From an uncultured Collinsella sp. (GTDB lineage Bacteria > Actinomycetota > Coriobacteriia > Coriobacteriales > Coriobacteriaceae): 61,141 nucleotides of DNA. The stretch covers positions 1-61,141 of the forward strand of contig CAAEEB010000068.1 in assembly GCA_900754745.1 (NCBI GenBank), written 5' to 3'. Below are positions 57,923 through 61,141 of the stretch, one piece after another. The number at the start of each line of letters is the position of its first letter. The first letter of the stretch is position 1. A program made the position numbers and the translations under genes. The notes beneath the pieces were generated by a model that saw only the letters and a program-made list of their open reading frames with translations, searched no databases and was not told where the DNA came from.

Positions 57923-58630
57923 TTAGCGGCGGGCACGGAGCTTTTCGTAGCCTTCGGCGAAGAAGGCGACCGTGGCGGCGTCGGCCTCGGCGGCGTCCGT
58001 CTCGGTCGCGGGGACCACGCCGTGCTCGTCGCTCACTAGGAACAGCGCACCCTTGAGCTGCGCGGGAATGTCTACGCGCGTGACCGGGATTCCCTTGGTC
58101 TGGGCCAGCTGCTCGATGAGCGTCGCCGTACCACACAGACACTCGTCCGCTGGCACCACAAAGGCGAGCTCGCCGTTGTTGACGGCGGCGAGCAGCTCGG
58201 GCGCCACGCCGGTTTCGTCGGCTTCGGAGCGGGCCTCGGCAGAACGGGCACGCAGCGCCTTGGCCGATGTGTCGGCCAGCGGCTCGTACTCCCCCACCGT
58301 CATGGCGGCGTTGCCGTTAACGTCGATCACCAGCATGAGCACACCGTCGCGGGCGGTGTAGTCGCCCTCGGCAAGCGACCACTCAACGTGCTGTTTGGCC
58401 CAGCTGAGCATGTTATGGGTAAGCGGCTCACCCTGCACCAGGCGCTCGGATAGCGCACGGATGTGGCGATTGAGCATGGGCACCTTTTTGTTGGACATGC
58501 GCCAACGGCAGACGAGCGCGGGCTTGTCGAGCGTGAACTTCTCGACCGCCTCCTGATTGGCGCAAAAGTCCTCGTACGCACGCTGATCCTCGGCATTGCC
58601 AAACAGCTCGGCATCATCAATCTGGGGCAT
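57923..58630 (-). CDS. Hypothetical protein
   Basis: The 235-residue soluble protein starts MPQIDDAELFGNAEDQRAYE. A central segment RDGVLMLVIDVNGNAAMTVG looks like a beta-hairpin of a conserved fold, and the C-terminal half contains ELAFVVPADECLCGTATLIE. I recognise no family. AAAGG precedes the ATG at 58630; an upstream ATG lacks a site. It lies between the two-component system and purH on the same strand; a terminator separates it from purH. Confidence 0.65.
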   Translation of the reverse strand: MPQIDDAELFGNAEDQRAYEDFCANQEAVEKFTLDKPALVCRWRMSNKKVPMLNRHIRALSERLVQGEPLTHNMLSWAKQHVEWSLAEGDYTARDGVLMLVIDVNGNAAMTVGEYEPLADTSAKALRARSAEARSEADETGVAPELLAAVNNGELAFVVPADECLCGTATLIEQLAQTKGIPVTRVDIPAQLKGALFLVSDEHGVVPATETDAAEADAATVAFFAEGYEKLRARR

Positions 58631-58670
58631 GGTCAAACCTTTCGTGTTAGTCATTCCGTCCTCTTATACC

Positions 58671-58706
58671 AAAAAGACGGCCCTCCAAACGGAGCAGCCG
58701 TCTTTT
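58671..58706 (-). terminator. Intrinsic terminator of purH
   Basis: On the minus strand AAAAGACGGC and GCCGTCTTTTT flank an inner CTCC/GGAG stem, 30 bases after the purH stop. Confidence 0.92.
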
Positions 58707-58735
58707 GCAGAGATTATTTTGTCCCAGGGCGAAAC

Positions 58736-60343
58736 TTAGTGGCGGAAGTGGCGAGCGCCCGTGAACACCATAGCAATATTGTGCTCGTTGCAGGCCTGGA
58801 TGCTCTCATCGTCGCGCTTGGAGCCGCCGGGCTGGATGATGCAGGTCACGCCGTGCGCGGCAAGCACGTCCACGTTGTCGCGGAACGGGAAGAACGCGTC
58901 GCTTGCGCAGGCAAAGCCGCCCTTCTCCACGCCCTCGCGCTCGCAGAAGTCCTCGGCACGCTCGCAGGCCAGCAGCGCAGAATCCACACGGTTGGGCTGA
59001 CCCGGGCCCATGCCAATGCCGGCCTTGCCCTTGGAGACCAGAATAGCGTTGGACTTAACGCCCTTGCAGACCTTCCAGGCAAACTCGAGCTCGGCCATCT
59101 CGGCGTCGGTGGGCTTGCGGTCGGTGGGGAACGTAAAGGTCGCGGGGTCCTCGGTCACGTGGTCGACCTCCTGCACCAGCATGCCGCCGTCGATGGAGCG
59201 CAGCTCCACCTGGGCGCCGTGGTCCACGCCGCCGGTAGCCAGCACGCGCAGGTTGGGGCGCTTGGCCATGCGCTCGAGCGCCTCGTCGGTGTAGCCCGGG
59301 GCAATGATGACCTCGACGAACTGCTTGTTCTGGTCGGCGAAGTGCTCAACCAGCTCAAAGGGAACCTCGCGGTTGCAGGCGATGATGCCACCGAAAGCGC
59401 TCTTGGGATCGCAGGCGAAGGCGCGGTCGTAAGCGGCCGTGATGTCCTCGGCAACGGCAGAACCGCAGGGGTTCTGGTGCTTGAGGATCACGCAGGCCGG
59501 CTCGTCGAACTCGCGGACCAGGTTCCAGGCGGCGTCGGCGTCCAGATAGTTGTTGTAGCTGAGCGGCTTGCCCTGGATCTGCTCGGAGCCCACAAGCGGG
59601 AACTGAGAGCTCGCGGTGTTCTCGCAGCCCTCGGCAAAGCGATAGACCGTGGCCTTCTGCTGCGGGTTCTCGCCATAGCGCAGGTCGTCGACCTTCTCCA
59701 GCGAGATCTCGAGCTTGGCAGAGGTGTCCGCCACGTCGCTTGCCTGGGCGGCAAGCCAACGGGAGATGGCCGTGTCGTAGGCGGCGGTGGTCTGGTAGAC
59801 CTTCACCTGCAGGCGGCGACGGGTGGAAAGCGTGGTGCAGCCACCGGTCTCGCGCATCTCGGCCAGGACGGCATCATAGTCGGCCGGGTCGGAAATGACG
59901 GTAACGCTCGCGGCGTTCTTAGCGGCAGAGCGCAGCATGGAGGGACCACCGATATCGATGTGCTCGATGGCATCCGCGAAGGTGACCTCGGGGTTGGCGA
60001 CGGTCTTCTCGAACTCGTACAGGTTGACGACGACCAGGTCGATCAGCTTAATGCCGTGCTGAGCGGCCTCCTGCATGTGCTGCTCGGAATCGCGACGGGC
60101 AAGCAGCGCGCCGTGAACCTTGGGATGCAGCGTCTTGACGCGGCCGTCCATCATCTCGGGATAGCCCGTGAACTCCTCGATGGGGGTTACGGGAACGCCC
60201 GCGTCCTCGATGGCACGAGCCGTGCCGCCCGTAGAGATGATCTCGACGCCAAAGTCGTCAACCAGCGTCCGTGCGAAATCGACGACGCCCGTCTTATCGG
60301 TAACCGAGATCAACGCGCGTGCGATCTTCACATCAGATCCCAT
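58736..60343 (-). CDS. purH: Bifunctional AICAR transformylase / IMP cyclohydrolase
   Basis: The 535-residue enzyme performs the last two steps of purine synthesis. The N-terminal cyclohydrolase domain has [40 protein letters not shown] and [16 protein letters not shown]. The C-terminal transformylase domain has [32 protein letters not shown] and [24 protein letters not shown] before the ATG fixes the start. It is a single gene with its own terminator, diverging from the acetyltransferase gene. Confidence 0.97.
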   Translation of the reverse strand: MGSDVKIARALISVTDKTGVVDFARTLVDDFGVEIISTGGTARAIEDAGVPVTPIEEFTGYPEMMDGRVKTLHPKVHGALLARRDSEQHMQEAAQHGIKLIDLVVVNLYEFEKTVANPEVTFADAIEHIDIGGPSMLRSAAKNAASVTVISDPADYDAVLAEMRETGGCTTLSTRRRLQVKVYQTTAAYDTAISRWLAAQASDVADTSAKLEISLEKVDDLRYGENPQQKATVYRFAEGCENTASSQFPLVGSEQIQGKPLSYNNYLDADAAWNLVREFDEPACVILKHQNPCGSAVAEDITAAYDRAFACDPKSAFGGIIACNREVPFELVEHFADQNKQFVEVIIAPGYTDEALERMAKRPNLRVLATGGVDHGAQVELRSIDGGMLVQEVDHVTEDPATFTFPTDRKPTDAEMAELEFAWKVCKGVKSNAILVSKGKAGIGMGPGQPNRVDSALLACERAEDFCEREGVEKGGFACASDAFFPFRDNVDVLAAHGVTCIIQPGGSKRDDESIQACNEHNIAMVFTGARHFRH

Positions 60344-60620
60344 GCAGTCCTCCTGTCTGGTACGCCGCCGTGCTCTGTGAGTCGGTGATACGTCGATCTG
60401 CAGCGCTCGCGCAGCGGCATTGAAAATACTGATTTAATGTAGCGCATCGAGCGCGCCGATGCACCCTGCAACGGGCGCATGTGCAGAAAAAGTTTGCGAG
60501 CGGAGGGGATGGGCACGGCACCGGGCACGGTGAGTTCATGGAACACAGGGGCACCATAATTTGATGCCAATGGCGTGGTAGAACTGTGCTCGATATGCAT
60601 CCGCGAAAGAAAGAGGCACC

Positions 60621-61141
60621 ATGGTCTCGCGGGTTCTCTACCGACCGTTTGATACCGAAGACTTCGACGCCATCGCGCTGATTCTGCAGCAGCTTTGGCA
60701 TAATAATTCGGATAACGATGAGTACAACCGCCTTGAAGCCGCGTGCGACCTCGCCTATTGCCTTTCGTCATCGACGTTTTCGCAGGTTGCGGTGATTGAC
60801 GGCGAGGCGCGCGGCATTGCACTTGCACGCGCAGGACAGAACTCCGGCGTCACTATCAACGAGCATTGGATGGATACCGAACGCGCGCTGCTATCGCAGA
60901 TGCGTGAGCTAGAGCCCGATGCCTGCGCCGAGTATCTCTCGTTTGTGCGCGCAACCATCCGAACCAACAACCGCCTGCTCGAGAGCAGCCCGTTGCCGCA
61001 CGACAACGAGGTCACGCTGCTTGCCGTGGATCGCGATGTCCATGGCCTGGGCGTTGGCACGGTTCTGCTCGATGCCGCGGTCTCGCACCTATCCTCGCTT
61101 GGAGCGACGAGGGCGCACCTGTACACCGACTCCAACTGCTC
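60621..61141 (+). CDS. GNAT-family N-acetyltransferase, 5' part (cut by window end)
   Basis: From an ATG at 60621 with AAAGAGG upstream, 173 codons are open to the window end without a stop. The protein begins MVSRVLYRPFDTEDFDAIAL, and the acetyl-CoA region reads VTLLAVDRDVHGLGVGTVLL with the R/Q-x-x-G-x-G/A motif (here HGLGVGT), followed by SSLGATRAHLYTDSN. The substrate is unknown. The 276-base gap to purH shows no further gene and must hold both divergent promoters. Confidence 0.85.
   Translation, partial: MVSRVLYRPFDTEDFDAIALILQQLWHNNSDNDEYNRLEAACDLAYCLSSSTFSQVAVIDGEARGIALARAGQNSGVTINEHWMDTERALLSQMRELEPDACAEYLSFVRATIRTNNRLLESSPLPHDNEVTLLAVDRDVHGLGVGTVLLDAAVSHLSSLGATRAHLYTDSNC

Overview
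The window reads as a chromosomal segment of a high-GC anaerobic gut actinobacterium of the class Coriobacteriia, most likely a Collinsella. This is an inference from gene content: abundant mannose-type and lactose-type PTS genes, a GalNAc/hexosamine cluster, a Mn-dependent pyrophosphatase, a long-form HPF, RicT beside holB and tmk, and HypAB beside TatAC. No rRNA gene or CRISPR array is visible. Most genes lie on the minus strand, with short gaps or small overlaps and clear intrinsic terminators.

Layout. 1-570: 5' part of an IS110-family element with its non-coding leader, abutting a copy of a dispersed palindromic repeat. 572-2510: a PTS IIB paralogue lacking the phosphorylatable His, tRNA-Thr(CGU), two orphan genes and a pair of large palindromes. 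2541-12598: amino-sugar cluster with a YhcH-family protein, a relic of nagA, a tagatose-6-P-type kinase, a LacX-like epimerase, a flavodoxin, nagA, agaS, a GntR regulator, and a mannose-type PTS (IIA-YajC-IIB-IIC-IID). Together these can import GalNAc or a related amino sugar as the 6-phosphate, deacetylate it, deaminate/isomerise it to tagatose-6-P and phosphorylate it again; the aldolase is not in the window. CTGGT-N4-ACCAG sites before agaS and a matching site before the PTS operon are the likely operators.

13302-24535: DUF2975/XRE pair, a membrane-anchored protein, NAD-type isocitrate dehydrogenase, a HEAT-repeat protein, a small membrane protein, a beta-hydroxyacid dehydrogenase with a His/Cys-rich tail, DegV, HPF, a solute-binding lipoprotein, a short inverted-repeat element, a nuclease-like orphan and ComF. 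24638-28141: tmk-holB-ricT. 28142-38463: a repeat-rich intergenic region, a beta-lactamase-fold lipoprotein, a zinc-ribbon membrane protein, a type IA topoisomerase, hypBA, tatAC, a STAS protein, an aminotransferase, and a second copy of the inverted-repeat element. 38464-42133: NhaA, pyrophosphatase and ROK glucokinase.

42319-49139: a beta-glycoside PTS operon (GH1, IIC, IIB, IIA, SGNH esterase, and a second IIB broken by an amber codon), with a divergent GntR regulator followed by manA. 49299-49413 is a very stable imperfect hairpin that may be an RNA. 49428-61141: PcrA, UppP, a universal stress protein, HipBA with two mirror-image operators, a two-component system, an orphan, PurH, and a GNAT acetyltransferase cut by the window end.

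The strongest leads are (i) a 9-nt match between the IS110 leader and the repeat it abuts, as expected for a bridge-RNA guide; (ii) the two-copy inverted-repeat element at 22356-22570 and 38152-38377; (iii) the His-to-Tyr IIB; (iv) the dehydrogenase with the metal-binding tail; (v) the structured region at 49299-49413.
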